Shown one piece after another: positions 25,223 to 34,067 of a stretch of DNA of 64,000 nt (within the stretch, counting starts at the first letter, position 1; each line of letters opens with the position of its first letter). The DNA comes from JBBSNV01 sp964458605 (GTDB lineage: Bacteria > Pseudomonadota > Alphaproteobacteria > Reyranellales > JAQSWP01): NCBI GenBank assembly GCA_964458605.1, contig CAYWLS010000010.1, positions 60,201 through 124,200 of the forward strand, given 5' to 3'. Under the pieces are notes generated by a model that had not been told where the DNA came from, did not search any database, and was given only the letters and a program-made list of their open reading frames with translations. Both the position numbers and the translations under genes were made by a program.

Positions 25223-26163
25223 AGCCGATCTACAAGCCGTTCAAATATCCCTGGGCCTACGACGCCTGGCTGACGCAGCAGCGCATCCACTGGCTGCCCG
25301 AGGAGGTGCCGCTGGCCGACGACGTCAAGGACTGGCGCAACAAGCTCAGCGATTCCGAGCGCCACCTGCTGACCCAGATCTTCCGCTTCTTCACGCAGTC
25401 CGACGTGGAAGTGAACAACTGCTACATGAAGCACTATTCGCGGGTGTTCAAGCCCACCGAAGTGCAGATGATGCTGGCGGCGTTCTCGGCCATGGAGACG
25501 GTGCATATCGCGGCCTACTCGCACCTGCTCGACACGCTGGGCATGCCCGAGGCGGAATACTCGGCCTTCCTCCACTACAAGGAGATGAAGGACAAGTACG
25601 ACTACATGCAGGGCTTCAACGTCGACTCCAAGACCGACATCGCCAAGACCCTGGCGGTGTTCGGCGCCTTCACCGAGGGCCTGCAACTGTTCGCCTCGTT
25701 CGCCATGCTGCTGAACTTCCCGCGCTTCAACAAGATGAAGGGCATGGGGCAGATCATCTCGTGGTCGGTGCGCGACGAGTCGCTGCACACCAACGCGATC
25801 ATCAAGCTGTTTCGCACCTTCGTCGCCGAGAACCCGGAAGTGTGGAACGCCGAGCTGCAGCGCGAGCTCTACGTCGCCTGCTCGACCATCGTCGATCACG
25901 AGGACGCCTTCATCGACCTGACCTTCGGCCTGGGCCCGATCGAGGGCATGACCGCAGCCGACGTCAAGCGCTACATCCGCTTCATCGCCGACCGCCGGCT
26001 GGGCCAGTTGGCGCTGCAGCCGATCTATCGCATCGAGAAGAACCCGCTGCCCTGGCTCGACAACATGCTGAACGCGGTCGAGCACACCAATTTCTTCGAG
26101 AACCGCGCCACCGAATATTCCAAAGCCGCCACCCGCGGCACCTGGGACGAGGCTTTCGAGTAG
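25204..26163 (+). CDS. nrdB: NrdB, class Ia ribonucleotide reductase beta subunit
   Basis: 319-aa small subunit carrying the di-iron/tyrosyl radical cofactor for NrdA. Start MSLLDSKPIYKP, with AGGAAC 7-8 bases upstream inside the preceding ORF. Ligand pattern as in NrdB: Asp67 (FTQSDVEV), Glu98-x-x-His101 followed by Tyr105 (METVHIAAYSHLL), then Glu in VFGAFTEGLQLF and RDESLH. The tyrosine spacing (E-x2-H-x3-Y) fits a radical-bearing class Ia subunit. The start region was apparently the site where foreign DNA entered, but the coding sequence is intact. Confidence 0.96.
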   Translation: MSLLDSKPIYKPFKYPWAYDAWLTQQRIHWLPEEVPLADDVKDWRNKLSDSERHLLTQIFRFFTQSDVEVNNCYMKHYSRVFKPTEVQMMLAAFSAMETVHIAAYSHLLDTLGMPEAEYSAFLHYKEMKDKYDYMQGFNVDSKTDIAKTLAVFGAFTEGLQLFASFAMLLNFPRFNKMKGMGQIISWSVRDESLHTNAIIKLFRTFVAENPEVWNAELQRELYVACSTIVDHEDAFIDLTFGLGPIEGMTAADVKRYIRFIADRRLGQLALQPIYRIEKNPLPWLDNMLNAVEHTNFFENRATEYSKAATRGTWDEAFE

Positions 26164-26262
26164 CAAATCCCCGCGGCGGGCGCCCTCTCCCGCCGGGCTG
26201 CTTCGCTTCCTCCCCACCTCCACGCCCCGCCTCAAGCGGGGCGTTTCGTTTGCGCGGCCCGC

Positions 26263-26838
26263 TCAAGGCAGCCGCATGCCGGTCCAGACGACGAAGCCGG
26301 TGGCGGCGCTGACCGTCGGCAACAGCAGCCTGGGCCAGAAGCGGCCCTGGCGCATCGCCAGCGCGGCGCGGTCGCGATGCTCGCGCTCGTCCTGCACGAT
26401 CTGCAGCACCGCACCATAGGCGTTGGGATCTTCGGCCAATTGCCGCATCTGTCGTTCCAGATGCGCCAGCACCACGCGCTCGACCGCCACGCTGGTGGCG
26501 GCGATGGCCTGTGCGCCGGCCAGGCCGGTCGCCAGACCCAGCAGCCAGCCGCCCAGGCCGCAAAGACGGTAGCTGAGGCAGCGCCGCCGGCCGCGGCGCT
26601 TCAGCTCCTCGGCGAAGATCGCGCGATGACGGCGTTCATGATCCAGGAAGTGGCGCAGCTCGGCCACCATTTGCGGCGCCCGCCAGCGCGCCATCAGAAT
26701 CTGGCCGCGATAGATGCCGATCGCGCCATGCTCGCCGGCATGGTTGACCTTCATCAGCAGGCCGCCGAAGCTGGTGTCCGGCGGCAGGGCCTGCGGCGGC
26801 GCGACGATGGACTTGGATGGTTCCACGGCCGCGATCAT
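26263..26838 (-). CDS. coq7: COQ7-type demethoxyubiquinone hydroxylase
   Basis: 191-aa di-iron, membrane-associated hydroxylase catalysing the C6 hydroxylation (penultimate step) of ubiquinone synthesis. Ferritin-like repeat pattern: NHAGEHGAIGIYRGQ, LDHERRH, ERVVLAHLERQ and QDEREH supply the Glu/His ligands of both halves. Start MIAAVEPSKS chosen; the open frame continues upstream over the divergent gene. Alphaproteobacteria use COQ7 where enterobacteria use UbiF. Divergent from the MBL-fold gene with 40 bases between starts. A UbiH-family hydroxylase lies elsewhere in the window (54974-56221). Confidence 0.9.
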   Translation of the reverse strand: MIAAVEPSKSIVAPPQALPPDTSFGGLLMKVNHAGEHGAIGIYRGQILMARWRAPQMVAELRHFLDHERRHRAIFAEELKRRGRRRCLSYRLCGLGGWLLGLATGLAGAQAIAATSVAVERVVLAHLERQMRQLAEDPNAYGAVLQIVQDEREHRDRAALAMRQGRFWPRLLLPTVSAATGFVVWTGMRLP

Positions 26839-26878
26839 CGTATGATCGGCGGCAACAAACAAAGCCAAAGCGCCACAT

Positions 26879-27772
26879 ATGCATCTCACTTTGCTGGGCA
26901 CCGGTTGCCCGATCTGCGACCCCGCCCGCATGGGGCCGTCCAACCTGGTGCGGCACGGCGACCGCGCCTTCCTGGTCGATTGCGGCTCGGGCGCCACGCA
27001 GCGCCTGGTCGGCGCCGGCAGCAAGGGCGCGGCGCTGGACGCGGTGTTCCTGACCCATCTGCATTCGGACCATATCGTCGATCTGCTGCAACTCGTGCTG
27101 TCGAGCTGGCACCAGGGCCGCGACCGGCCGCAATTCTTCTACGGACCGAGCGGCACGCGGCGTCATGTCGAAGGCTTGCTGGCGCTATGGCGGCCGGAAT
27201 TCGAGCAGCGCATCGCCCACGAGCAGCGTGCCTCGGCCGCGGCGCTGCAGGTCGAGGTGGTGGAGTTCGACGAGAATGCCGACGCCGTCATCTGGCAGCG
27301 CGACGGCATCGCCGTGCGCTCGGTCAAGGTCGAGCACTCGCCGATCAGGAATGCCGTGGGCTTCGTGTTCGAGGCCGATGGCCGCAAGCTGGTCTTCAGT
27401 GGCGACACCGCCTTCTGCCCCAACCTGATCGCCGCCGCGCAGGGCGCCGACGTACTGGTGCACGAATGCTACCTGCATCACGAGATCAAGCCCGCGCCCG
27501 GCCGCACCGCCGGCAGCATGCGCAACGTCGCCGCCTATCACACCCTGGCCGACGAGGTCGGCAAGGTGGCAGCGCAGGCCAATGCGAAATGTTTGGTGCT
27601 CAATCACTTCGTGCCGACGCAGTTCGACCGCCACGACGTTCTGGCCCGCGTGCGCGCCGACTATAGCGGTCCGATAGTGGTGGGCGAGGATCTGATGGGG
27701 CTTGATCTCGGCACCGGCGCGCTTACCTACCAGAACGCCGCGATCGGGCTGGAAGCGCTGGGGCGCCGGTAG
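26879..27772 (+). CDS. MBL-fold metallohydrolase (RNase Z-like)
   Basis: 297-aa metallo-beta-lactamase-fold hydrolase. Metal motif T59-H-L-H-S-D-H65 in VFLTHLHSDH, then VEHSPIRNAVGFVFE, LVFSGDTAF and LVLNHFVP, which complete the dinuclear zinc site. Layout resembles RNase Z/arylsulfatase-like members, but alphaproteobacterial RNase Z is usually distinct, so the substrate is left open. It starts 40 bases from the divergent coq7. Confidence 0.82.
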   Translation: MHLTLLGTGCPICDPARMGPSNLVRHGDRAFLVDCGSGATQRLVGAGSKGAALDAVFLTHLHSDHIVDLLQLVLSSWHQGRDRPQFFYGPSGTRRHVEGLLALWRPEFEQRIAHEQRASAAALQVEVVEFDENADAVIWQRDGIAVRSVKVEHSPIRNAVGFVFEADGRKLVFSGDTAFCPNLIAAAQGADVLVHECYLHHEIKPAPGRTAGSMRNVAAYHTLADEVGKVAAQANAKCLVLNHFVPTQFDRHDVLARVRADYSGPIVVGEDLMGLDLGTGALTYQNAAIGLEALGRR

Positions 27773-27835
27773 GTGTCTATCGGTCCGGCATATCAGGGAA
27801 CCGGATCGGCGCCGCGCCGCATTCGTTTGGACATC

Positions 27836-28537
27836 ATGCGCAAGCTTTCATTCATCCTCGGCGCCGCCATCGTGGCCGGCATCGGCCTGAGCTGCCTGGC
27901 GGCCGATCCCCAGACGGGTCGCGACGCGCCGGTCAGGGGCCACGACGATGCCAAGCCGCAGCGGGCGCCGGCGGTCAAGGTGATGCCGCTGGACCGCTAC
28001 GTGTTCCTGCTGCAGCCGGGCAAGGGCATGCCGCCGATGCTGGCGCCGACCATCGACAAGCTGAAGAGCCAGGACATCGTCGCCACGCCGGTGACGGTGG
28101 CGGCCGATCGCAACACCACCGCCAAGGCGCTGCAGGTCGAGATCGCGCGGCTGCTGGCCGCCGGCACGCCGGGCAGCCACATCACCGTGGTGGGCTGGGG
28201 CGCCAGCGGCGACGACCTGGTGGCGGCGGCCGAGCGCATCGACAACGGCGATATCGGCTATGTGCTGATCGACGGCTGCGCGCAAAAGCCGATCGCCTTC
28301 CGCCAGCCGCTCAAGGGCCGCTTCCTGTCCATGGCCGTGCCCAAGCCGCAAGGCTCGGGCGCGAGCTGCGCCGACAGCTTCGCCGGCCATGGCGCGGCCG
28401 ACGGCTTCAGCTTCGACGAGGTGTGGGTGCGGCCCTCGCCCGACGGCAACCGCACCATCCCCCAGCTCATGATCGCCGAGGCGATCAACGCCTGGGTGCA
28501 CGAAACCGGCGACGACAGCGACTACGATCCGCGCTGA
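27836..28537 (+). CDS. Hypothetical secreted protein, alpha/beta-hydrolase-like
   Basis: 233-aa exported protein: signal peptide MRKLSFILGAAIVAGIGLSCLA (residues 1-22; the LSCLA Cys could also be read as a lipobox). The mature part has ITVVGWGASGDDLVAAAERI, like the nucleophile-elbow strand of alpha/beta hydrolases, and ends with a Gln-Leu-Met-Ile-Ala-Glu-Ala helix and acidic tail. Homologues look to be uncharacterised; no catalytic triad can be stated. Start MRKLSF chosen for the signal peptide rather than the earlier upstream start. Confidence 0.6.
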   Translation: MRKLSFILGAAIVAGIGLSCLAADPQTGRDAPVRGHDDAKPQRAPAVKVMPLDRYVFLLQPGKGMPPMLAPTIDKLKSQDIVATPVTVAADRNTTAKALQVEIARLLAAGTPGSHITVVGWGASGDDLVAAAERIDNGDIGYVLIDGCAQKPIAFRQPLKGRFLSMAVPKPQGSGASCADSFAGHGAADGFSFDEVWVRPSPDGNRTIPQLMIAEAINAWVHETGDDSDYDPR

Positions 28538-28727
28538 GCTGCCTGCGCCACCGAACACCCTCGGCCGATCCCGTGCAAGCCCTGGAGCGCGCCCGTGCGA
28601 TCCGGCAGTGGCCTCATGCCACATGACCCGGGCGGCCGGGCCTGCCGGTCGTCGCCAGAGCCATGGCATTCCTCTCCGCCGGCAGTTTAGGATGGCCTCA
28701 AAAGCAACGAGGAGTAGAGGAAACGCC

Positions 28728-30659
28728 ATGTCGTCTGCCCCCATGTCGTCTGCCACCGCGTCGTCCGCTGCCACCGCCGTCCCACCGAGCGCCAGCCCCA
28801 TTGCGACCCTGGCCGATATCGAAGCCTTCGCGCGCATCCCGCTCGAGCAGCGCCTCGACGCCACCAACATCTACGACATGCTGCGCCAGGTGGCGGCGCG
28901 CCATCCCGACAAGCCGGCCATCCTGTCGATCGCCAAGGGCACGGCCGACGAACCGGTCACCGCCTACAGCTACAAGGATTTCATTCGTCGCATCACCCAG
29001 AGCGCCAATATGTTCCGCGCGCTGGGCGCGGGGCCCGACGACGTGGTGTCGCTGGTGATGCCGATCGTCCCCGAAACGTTCTTCTGCCTGTGGGGCGCGG
29101 AGACCGCCGCGATCGGCAACCCGATCAACCACTATCTGGAGCCGTCGCAGATCGCCGGCATCATGAACGAGGCCAAGAGCAAAATCCTGGTGACCTGCGA
29201 TCCCTCGATCGTGCCGGACATCTGGCCCAAGATCGAAAAGATCCGCGGCCAGATCCCCAGCCTCCAGGCGATCGTGGTGGTGGGCGGCAAGCCGGCGCCC
29301 GACGTGCTGCGTTACGAAGACGAAATCGACAAATACGACGGCGCCACGCCGCCCAGCCCACGCAACACCCAGATGAGCGACGTGGCCGGGTTGTTCCATA
29401 CCGGCGGCACCACCGGCGTGCCCAAGCTGGCGCGCCACACCCAGGGCGGCCTGCTGACCCATTCGCTGGTCAACAGCAATTCGCTGGCCATCGACGAGCG
29501 CGACGTCCTGTTCAACGGCCTGCCCCCGTTCCATGTCGGCGGCTCGACCTGCGGCGGGCTGGCGCCGTGGTCGCGCGGCGCGACCGTGGTGCTGCTGACG
29601 GCGCTGGGCATGCGCAACCCGCTGGTCGGCGGCAATTTCTGGAAGCTGGTCGAGCGCTTCAAGCCCAGCGTGGTCGGCATGGTGCCGACCATCTGGGGGG
29701 CGCTGCTCAACGTGCCCAGCGACGGCCACGACATCTCCTCGATCCGCGTCACCAATTGCGGCGGCTCGACCATGCCGATCGAGATCGCCAACGCCGTCAG
29801 GCGCAAGCTCGACGTGCCGGTGGTCGAGGGCTACGGCATGACCGAGGTGCACGGCTTCTCGACCATGAATCCGATCGCCGGCGAGCAGCGCATCGGCTCG
29901 GTCGGCTTCCCCATGCCCTATTGCGAGCTGATCGTGGCCGAGCTCGACGGGCTGAAGATCAGGCGCCGCCTGCCGACCGGCGAGCAGGGCGTGGTGCTGA
30001 TGCGCGGGCCGCAGGTGTTCGGCGGCTACGTCTCGCCGGCGCACAACCGGGAGGCCTGGATCGAGGCCGAGCCGGGCGACGCCAACCGGGGCAAATGGCT
30101 GAACTCGGGCGATCTGGGGCGGCTGGACGCGCAAGGCTATGTGTGGCTGACCGGCCGGGCCAAGGACCTGATCATCCGCGGCGGCCACAACATCGATCCG
30201 ATCGTGATCGAGGAAGTGCTGCATCAGCACCCGGCGGTGGAATCGGCCGCCGCGGTGGGCCGGCCCGATCGCCATGCCGGCGAGCTGCCGGTGGCCTATG
30301 TGCAGCTTCGCCCCAACGCCAGGGTGACGGGCGAGGAATTGCAGGCCTTCGTGCGCGAGCGCATCCCCGAGCGCGCCGCCACGCCGGTCGAGGTCACGGT
30401 GGTCCCGCTGATGCCGGTGACCGGCGTGGGCAAGATCTTCAAGCCCGAGCTGCGGCTGCGTGCGGCCCAGACCATCTTCGGTCGGCTGCTGGAACCGCTC
30501 AAGGCCGAGGGCATCGAGGCGGAGGTTAGTGTGGCGCCGCATCGCGAATACGGCACCCTGGCCACGGTCACGCTGAAGCAGGCGCCCGATCGCGCGCAGG
30601 CCACGGCAAAGATCAAGGACCTGCTGGGCGGCTTCCAGATGCGCCACGAGGTGGTCTAG
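28728..30659 (+). CDS. Acyl-CoA synthetase (AMP-forming)
   Basis: 643-aa ANL-superfamily ligase activating a carboxylic acid to its CoA thioester with ATP. P-loop-like motif HTGGTTGVPKLA, adenine motif VEGYGMTEVHGF, hinge NSGDLGRLDAQGYVWLTGRAKDLIIRGGHNI and the Gly-Lys-Ile-Phe C-terminal lysine motif (VTGVGKIFKPEL). The tail past this lysine is longer than usual. Start is the ATG after GAGGAGTAGAGG; upstream starts are unsupported. The second acyl-CoA synthetase begins 3 bases later, so the two form an operon. Substrate unknown. Confidence 0.88.
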   Translation: MSSAPMSSATASSAATAVPPSASPIATLADIEAFARIPLEQRLDATNIYDMLRQVAARHPDKPAILSIAKGTADEPVTAYSYKDFIRRITQSANMFRALGAGPDDVVSLVMPIVPETFFCLWGAETAAIGNPINHYLEPSQIAGIMNEAKSKILVTCDPSIVPDIWPKIEKIRGQIPSLQAIVVVGGKPAPDVLRYEDEIDKYDGATPPSPRNTQMSDVAGLFHTGGTTGVPKLARHTQGGLLTHSLVNSNSLAIDERDVLFNGLPPFHVGGSTCGGLAPWSRGATVVLLTALGMRNPLVGGNFWKLVERFKPSVVGMVPTIWGALLNVPSDGHDISSIRVTNCGGSTMPIEIANAVRRKLDVPVVEGYGMTEVHGFSTMNPIAGEQRIGSVGFPMPYCELIVAELDGLKIRRRLPTGEQGVVLMRGPQVFGGYVSPAHNREAWIEAEPGDANRGKWLNSGDLGRLDAQGYVWLTGRAKDLIIRGGHNIDPIVIEEVLHQHPAVESAAAVGRPDRHAGELPVAYVQLRPNARVTGEELQAFVRERIPERAATPVEVTVVPLMPVTGVGKIFKPELRLRAAQTIFGRLLEPLKAEGIEAEVSVAPHREYGTLATVTLKQAPDRAQATAKIKDLLGGFQMRHEVV

Positions 30660-30662
30660 GCG

Positions 30663-32288
30663 ATGGCGCTGTCGCACTGGAATTACGGCGACATCCTGGA
30701 CGCGGTGGCGCCGGCGGTGCCGTCCGACGCGCCGGCGCTGATCCACGGCGAGCGGGTCATCGGCTGGGGCGATTTCGACCGGCGCGGCAACCGGCTGGCG
30801 CGGGCGCTGATGGCGCGCGGCGCCAAGCCGGGCGACAAGGTGGCGATCTATACCCGCAACCGGCCCGAATACACCGAGGCGCTGGCCGCCTGCTTCAAGG
30901 CGCGGCTGGTGCATGTCAATGTCAACTACCGCTACCGCGCCGAGGAGATTTTCTACATCCTCGACAATTCCGATGCCCAGGCGGTGCTGTTCCTGGACGA
31001 ATTCGCCGACGCGATCGAGCAATTGCGCCCGCGCCTGCCCAAGGTGGCGAGTTGGGTGCAGATCGGCCAGCCGCCGCGCCCGGGCCTCCGCCACGGCGAC
31101 ACGCTGCATTACGACGATCTGGTGGCCCAGGGCGACGGCAGCCGGCTCGACATCGCCCGCTCGCCCGACGACCAGTTCTTCATCTATACCGGCGGCACCA
31201 CCGGCATGCCCAAGGCGGTGATGTGGCAGGTCGGCGATTTGCGCGCCGCCCAGTTGCAGGCGCCCAGCGTGCCCTACCGGCCGACCGACATGGCCGACCA
31301 CGCCCGCATGGTGCGCGACATGCCGAGCCGGCCGCGCTACATCCCGGCCTGCCCGCTGATGCACGGCACCGGCCTGCTGACGGCGATCGCCGCCATGGTC
31401 AATGGCGGCTGCGTCGTCACCCTGGAAGGCAGCAGCTTCGATGCCGAGGAGCTGTGGCGCACCGTCACCCGGACCAAGGCCACGCAGATGGCCATCGTCG
31501 GCGACGTGTTCGCCAAGCCGATGCTGGACGCGCTGCGCGCCCAGCCGGGGCACTACGACGTCAGCTCGGTGCTGCAGATCGTGTCGTCCGGCGTGATGTG
31601 GCGCGAGGCGGTCAAGCGCGGCCTGATCGAATTCATGCCCCAGGTCACCCTGCTCGATTCCTTCGGCGCCTCGGAAGGGCTGGGCTTCGGCCTGGCGATG
31701 ATGACCAAGGACAATGCCTGGCACACCGCCCGCTTCGCCATCGGCCCCGACGTCAAGGTGTTCGACGAGCACGACCGGGAGGTCACGCCGGGCAGCGGCA
31801 CGCCCGGGCTGATCGCGCGCGGCGGGCCGATCCCGGTCGGCTATTACAAGGACCCGGCCAAGAGCGCCAAGACCTTCCGCACCATCGGCGGGCGGCGCTG
31901 GTCGATCCCCGGCGACTGGTGCCGGGTCGAGGCCGATGGCAGCGTCACCCTGCTGGGGCGCGGCAGCCAGTGCATCAATTCCGGCGGCGAGAAGATCTAC
32001 CCCGAGGAAGTCGAGGAAGTGCTGAAGGCCCATCCCGATGTCGAGGATGTGCTGGTGCTGGGCGTGCCGGACGAGCGCTGGGGCCAGGCGGTGACGGCGG
32101 TGGTGCGGCCGCGCGCCGACAGCCACCCTTCGGAGGATGCGCTGCGCCAGTTGGTGCGCGCCACGCTCGCGCCCTACAAGGCGCCCAAGCGGGTAGTGTT
32201 CGCCGACCGGGCGTTCCGCTCCCCTGCCGGCAAGGCCGACTACAAGGAAGCCGGCGCCTTCGCCCGCCGCAGCCTGGGGCTGGGGTAG
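30663..32288 (+). CDS. Acyl-CoA synthetase (AMP-forming), second of pair
   Basis: 541-aa ANL-superfamily ligase. Motifs: YTGGTTGMPKAV, LLDSFGASEGLGFG, GDWCRVEADGSVTLLGRGSQCINSGGEKIYPEEVEEVL and SPAGKADYKEA with the catalytic Lys. Resembles medium-chain or steroid/terpenoid acid ligases (FadD-type). It directly follows the first synthetase and ends in a 27-bp perfect palindrome that begins within its stop codon. The two ligases presumably act on different acids of one pathway. Confidence 0.9.
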   Translation: MALSHWNYGDILDAVAPAVPSDAPALIHGERVIGWGDFDRRGNRLARALMARGAKPGDKVAIYTRNRPEYTEALAACFKARLVHVNVNYRYRAEEIFYILDNSDAQAVLFLDEFADAIEQLRPRLPKVASWVQIGQPPRPGLRHGDTLHYDDLVAQGDGSRLDIARSPDDQFFIYTGGTTGMPKAVMWQVGDLRAAQLQAPSVPYRPTDMADHARMVRDMPSRPRYIPACPLMHGTGLLTAIAAMVNGGCVVTLEGSSFDAEELWRTVTRTKATQMAIVGDVFAKPMLDALRAQPGHYDVSSVLQIVSSGVMWREAVKRGLIEFMPQVTLLDSFGASEGLGFGLAMMTKDNAWHTARFAIGPDVKVFDEHDREVTPGSGTPGLIARGGPIPVGYYKDPAKSAKTFRTIGGRRWSIPGDWCRVEADGSVTLLGRGSQCINSGGEKIYPEEVEEVLKAHPDVEDVLVLGVPDERWGQAVTAVVRPRADSHPSEDALRQLVRATLAPYKAPKRVVFADRAFRSPAGKADYKEAGAFARRSLGLG

Positions 32289-32346
32289 AGCGGATCACGA
32301 TCGGATGGCAGCGCGACAACGCTGCCATCCGATCGTGATCCGCTCT
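32287..32346 (+). terminator. Perfect 27-bp inverted repeat between convergent genes
   Basis: Left arm 32287-32313 (starting AGAGCGGATCACGATCGGAT) is perfectly complementary to right arm 32320-32346, with a 6-base CGACAA loop. It begins inside the TAG stop of the acyl-CoA synthetase and ends 19 bases before the convergent MetE-like gene. Works symmetrically for both genes if a terminator, but lacks a U-tract, so a REP/MITE-type element is equally possible. Confidence 0.6.
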
Positions 32347-32364
32347 ATTCCTTAAGTGTAGCCG

Positions 32365-33387
32365 CTACCCCCTCAACGCCTGCCGCATCAGCGCCGCGCC
32401 CTGGCCCAGCGCCTGCAGCTTGCCGACCGCGACGTCGCGGCTCATCGGCGCCATGCCGCAATTGGTGCAGGGATAGAGCTTCTCGGCATCGACGTATTTC
32501 AGCGCGGTGCGGATGGTGGCGGCGACCTGCTCGGGCGTCTCGACCTGTTCCGAGGCCACGTCGATGCAGCCGACCAGCACGTCCTTGCCCTTGAGCAGGC
32601 CGATCAGCTCGATCGGCACATGCGAGTTGGCGCATTCCAGCGACACCTGGTCGAGCTTGCTGCGCGCCAGATGGGGGAATGTCTCTTCGTATTGGCGCCA
32701 CTCCCCGCCCAGGGTCTGCTTCCAGTCGGTATTGGCCTTGATGCCGTAGCCGTAGCAGATATGCACCGCGGTGGTGCAGGTCAGGCCCTCGATCGCCACA
32801 TGCAGCGCGTCGATGCCCCATTCGCGCACCTGGGGCATGTAGACGTTGAAGGCCGGCTCGTCGAACTGCACCGTGTCGACGCCGATCTCCTGCAGCGCGC
32901 GGGCTTCCTCGTTCAGCAGCTTGGCGAATTCGAACGCCATCTTGACCCGGTCGCCGTAGTAACCATCGGCAATCGTGTCGATGATGGTCATCGGCCCCGG
33001 CAGGGTGAATTTCAGCTTCTTCTTGGTATGGGCGCGGGCGATGCGCGCCTCGAATTCATGGACGTTGCCCTTGCGCTTGAGCGGGCCGGTGACGGTCGGC
33101 ACCTGGGCATCGTAGCGGTTGTTGCGGATGCCCATGGTGACCTTCTTGGCGAAGTCGATGCCCTCGAGTCGCTCCAGGAAGCCGTGCACGAAATGCTGCC
33201 GCGACTGCTCGCCGTCAGTGACGATGTCGATGCCGGCGTCTTCCTGTTCCTTGAGCCACAGGATGGTGGCGTCGCGCTTGGCCTCGGCCAGCGCCCCGCC
33301 CTCGGCCTGCCACGGCGCCCACAGCATTTGCGGCCGCGCCAGCCAGGACGGCTTGGGCAGGCTGCCCGCGACGGTGGTGCTGAGCAT
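32365..33387 (-). CDS. Core-MetE-like cobalamin-independent methionine synthase homologue
   Basis: 340-aa protein equivalent to the C-terminal catalytic barrel of MetE. Zinc/thiol ligands: His-x-Cys in VHICYG, an acidic partner in VDTVQFDEPAFN, and Cys in YPCTNCGM. It lacks the N-terminal MetE half, as do core-MetE enzymes that transfer methyl groups (from methylcobalamin in characterised archaeal and bacterial cases) to homocysteine or other thiols. Methyl donor and acceptor here are not determinable. The ATG is preceded by a 10-base poly-G run and short tandem repeats, an unusual leader. Confidence 0.82.
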   Translation of the reverse strand: MLSTTVAGSLPKPSWLARPQMLWAPWQAEGGALAEAKRDATILWLKEQEDAGIDIVTDGEQSRQHFVHGFLERLEGIDFAKKVTMGIRNNRYDAQVPTVTGPLKRKGNVHEFEARIARAHTKKKLKFTLPGPMTIIDTIADGYYGDRVKMAFEFAKLLNEEARALQEIGVDTVQFDEPAFNVYMPQVREWGIDALHVAIEGLTCTTAVHICYGYGIKANTDWKQTLGGEWRQYEETFPHLARSKLDQVSLECANSHVPIELIGLLKGKDVLVGCIDVASEQVETPEQVAATIRTALKYVDAEKLYPCTNCGMAPMSRDVAVGKLQALGQGAALMRQALRG

Positions 33388-33393
33388 GGCGTT

Positions 33394-33435
33394 CCCCCCC
33401 CCCTGTCGTTACATCGTCGTTACGTCGTCGTGACG
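33394..33435 (-). repeat. Poly-G tract and 11-bp tandem repeats in the leader of the MetE-like gene
   Basis: Plus strand shows ten consecutive C (33394-33403), i.e. G10 on the coding strand 6 bases before the ATG, where the Shine-Dalgarno sequence would be. Next to it TCGTCGTTACG (33414-33424) and TCGTCGTGACG (33425-33435) are tandem copies, with a partial third. Length change of the G tract would alter RBS strength or spacing. Confidence 0.8.
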
Positions 33436-33437
33436 TC

Positions 33438-33971
33438 TTATGATTGGCGCCCACTGTGCCACGCGGCGCGGTCGATGTCGTAATAAACCACCGTGAAGCC
33501 CTTCCATTCCAGCGACCGCCGATAGCCCATGCCGAGCTTTTCCATCACGCCGCGCGAGGCCCGGTTGTCGGGCAGGGTGATGGCCAGGATGGCTTGCAGC
33601 CCGGCCGGGCCGAAGCCAAAATCGAGCGATGCAGCGGCCGCCTCGCTGGCCAGGCCCCGGCCCCAGGCATCGGGATGCAGGGTCCACAGCGCCTCGACGC
33701 CGTCGAATTCGGGCAGGTAGCGCAGGCCGCAATGGCCCAGCAGCGCATCGCTCTGGCGATCGCACACCGCCCAGGGACCGACGCCACGCTCGGCCCAGCA
33801 CTGGGCGAAATGGTCGATCATGCGCTGCGCCGTCGCCAGCTTCGTCTCGCCATCGGGCGGCGGCGGCAGCCAGGGCATCACCTTGGGATGCAGGCGGATC
33901 AACGCATAGGCCGGCGCATCGGCCGGGGCGAAAGGGCGCAGGATGAGGCGCGCCGTGGTCAGGGTGGTCAT
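33438..33971 (-). CDS. GNAT-family N-acetyltransferase
   Basis: 177-aa acetyltransferase of the RimJ/RimL type. TTARLILRPFAPADAPAYALI at the N-terminus, acetyl-CoA-binding LHPDAWGRGLASEAAAASLDF (with the Q/RxxGxG/A-like turn), and TLPDNRASRGVMEKLGM, all standard for the family. Start MTTLTTARL preferred to an ATG six codons upstream. Substrate unknown (protein N-termini or small amines). It lies upstream of, and reads toward, the MetE-like gene. Confidence 0.85.
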   Translation of the reverse strand: MTTLTTARLILRPFAPADAPAYALIRLHPKVMPWLPPPPDGETKLATAQRMIDHFAQCWAERGVGPWAVCDRQSDALLGHCGLRYLPEFDGVEALWTLHPDAWGRGLASEAAAASLDFGFGPAGLQAILAITLPDNRASRGVMEKLGMGYRRSLEWKGFTVVYYDIDRAAWHSGRQS

Positions 33972-34067
33972 CGGTTTCTCCGACGGCACCGTAGCGCAGC
34001 TTCCCCGGCAAGCAAGCCTCTGGTAAACGGGTGTTCACAGGACAAGCCCCTCACGGGAGAAGCGCGC

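Noticed and set aside
28698..32126. 1142-codon minus-strand open frame opposite the two acyl-CoA synthetases
   Set aside because: Antisense shadow with biased composition; the opposite strand shows all ANL motifs.
33404..33435. CRISPR-like or other repeat array
   Set aside because: Only two to three 11-bp direct tandem units without spacers.
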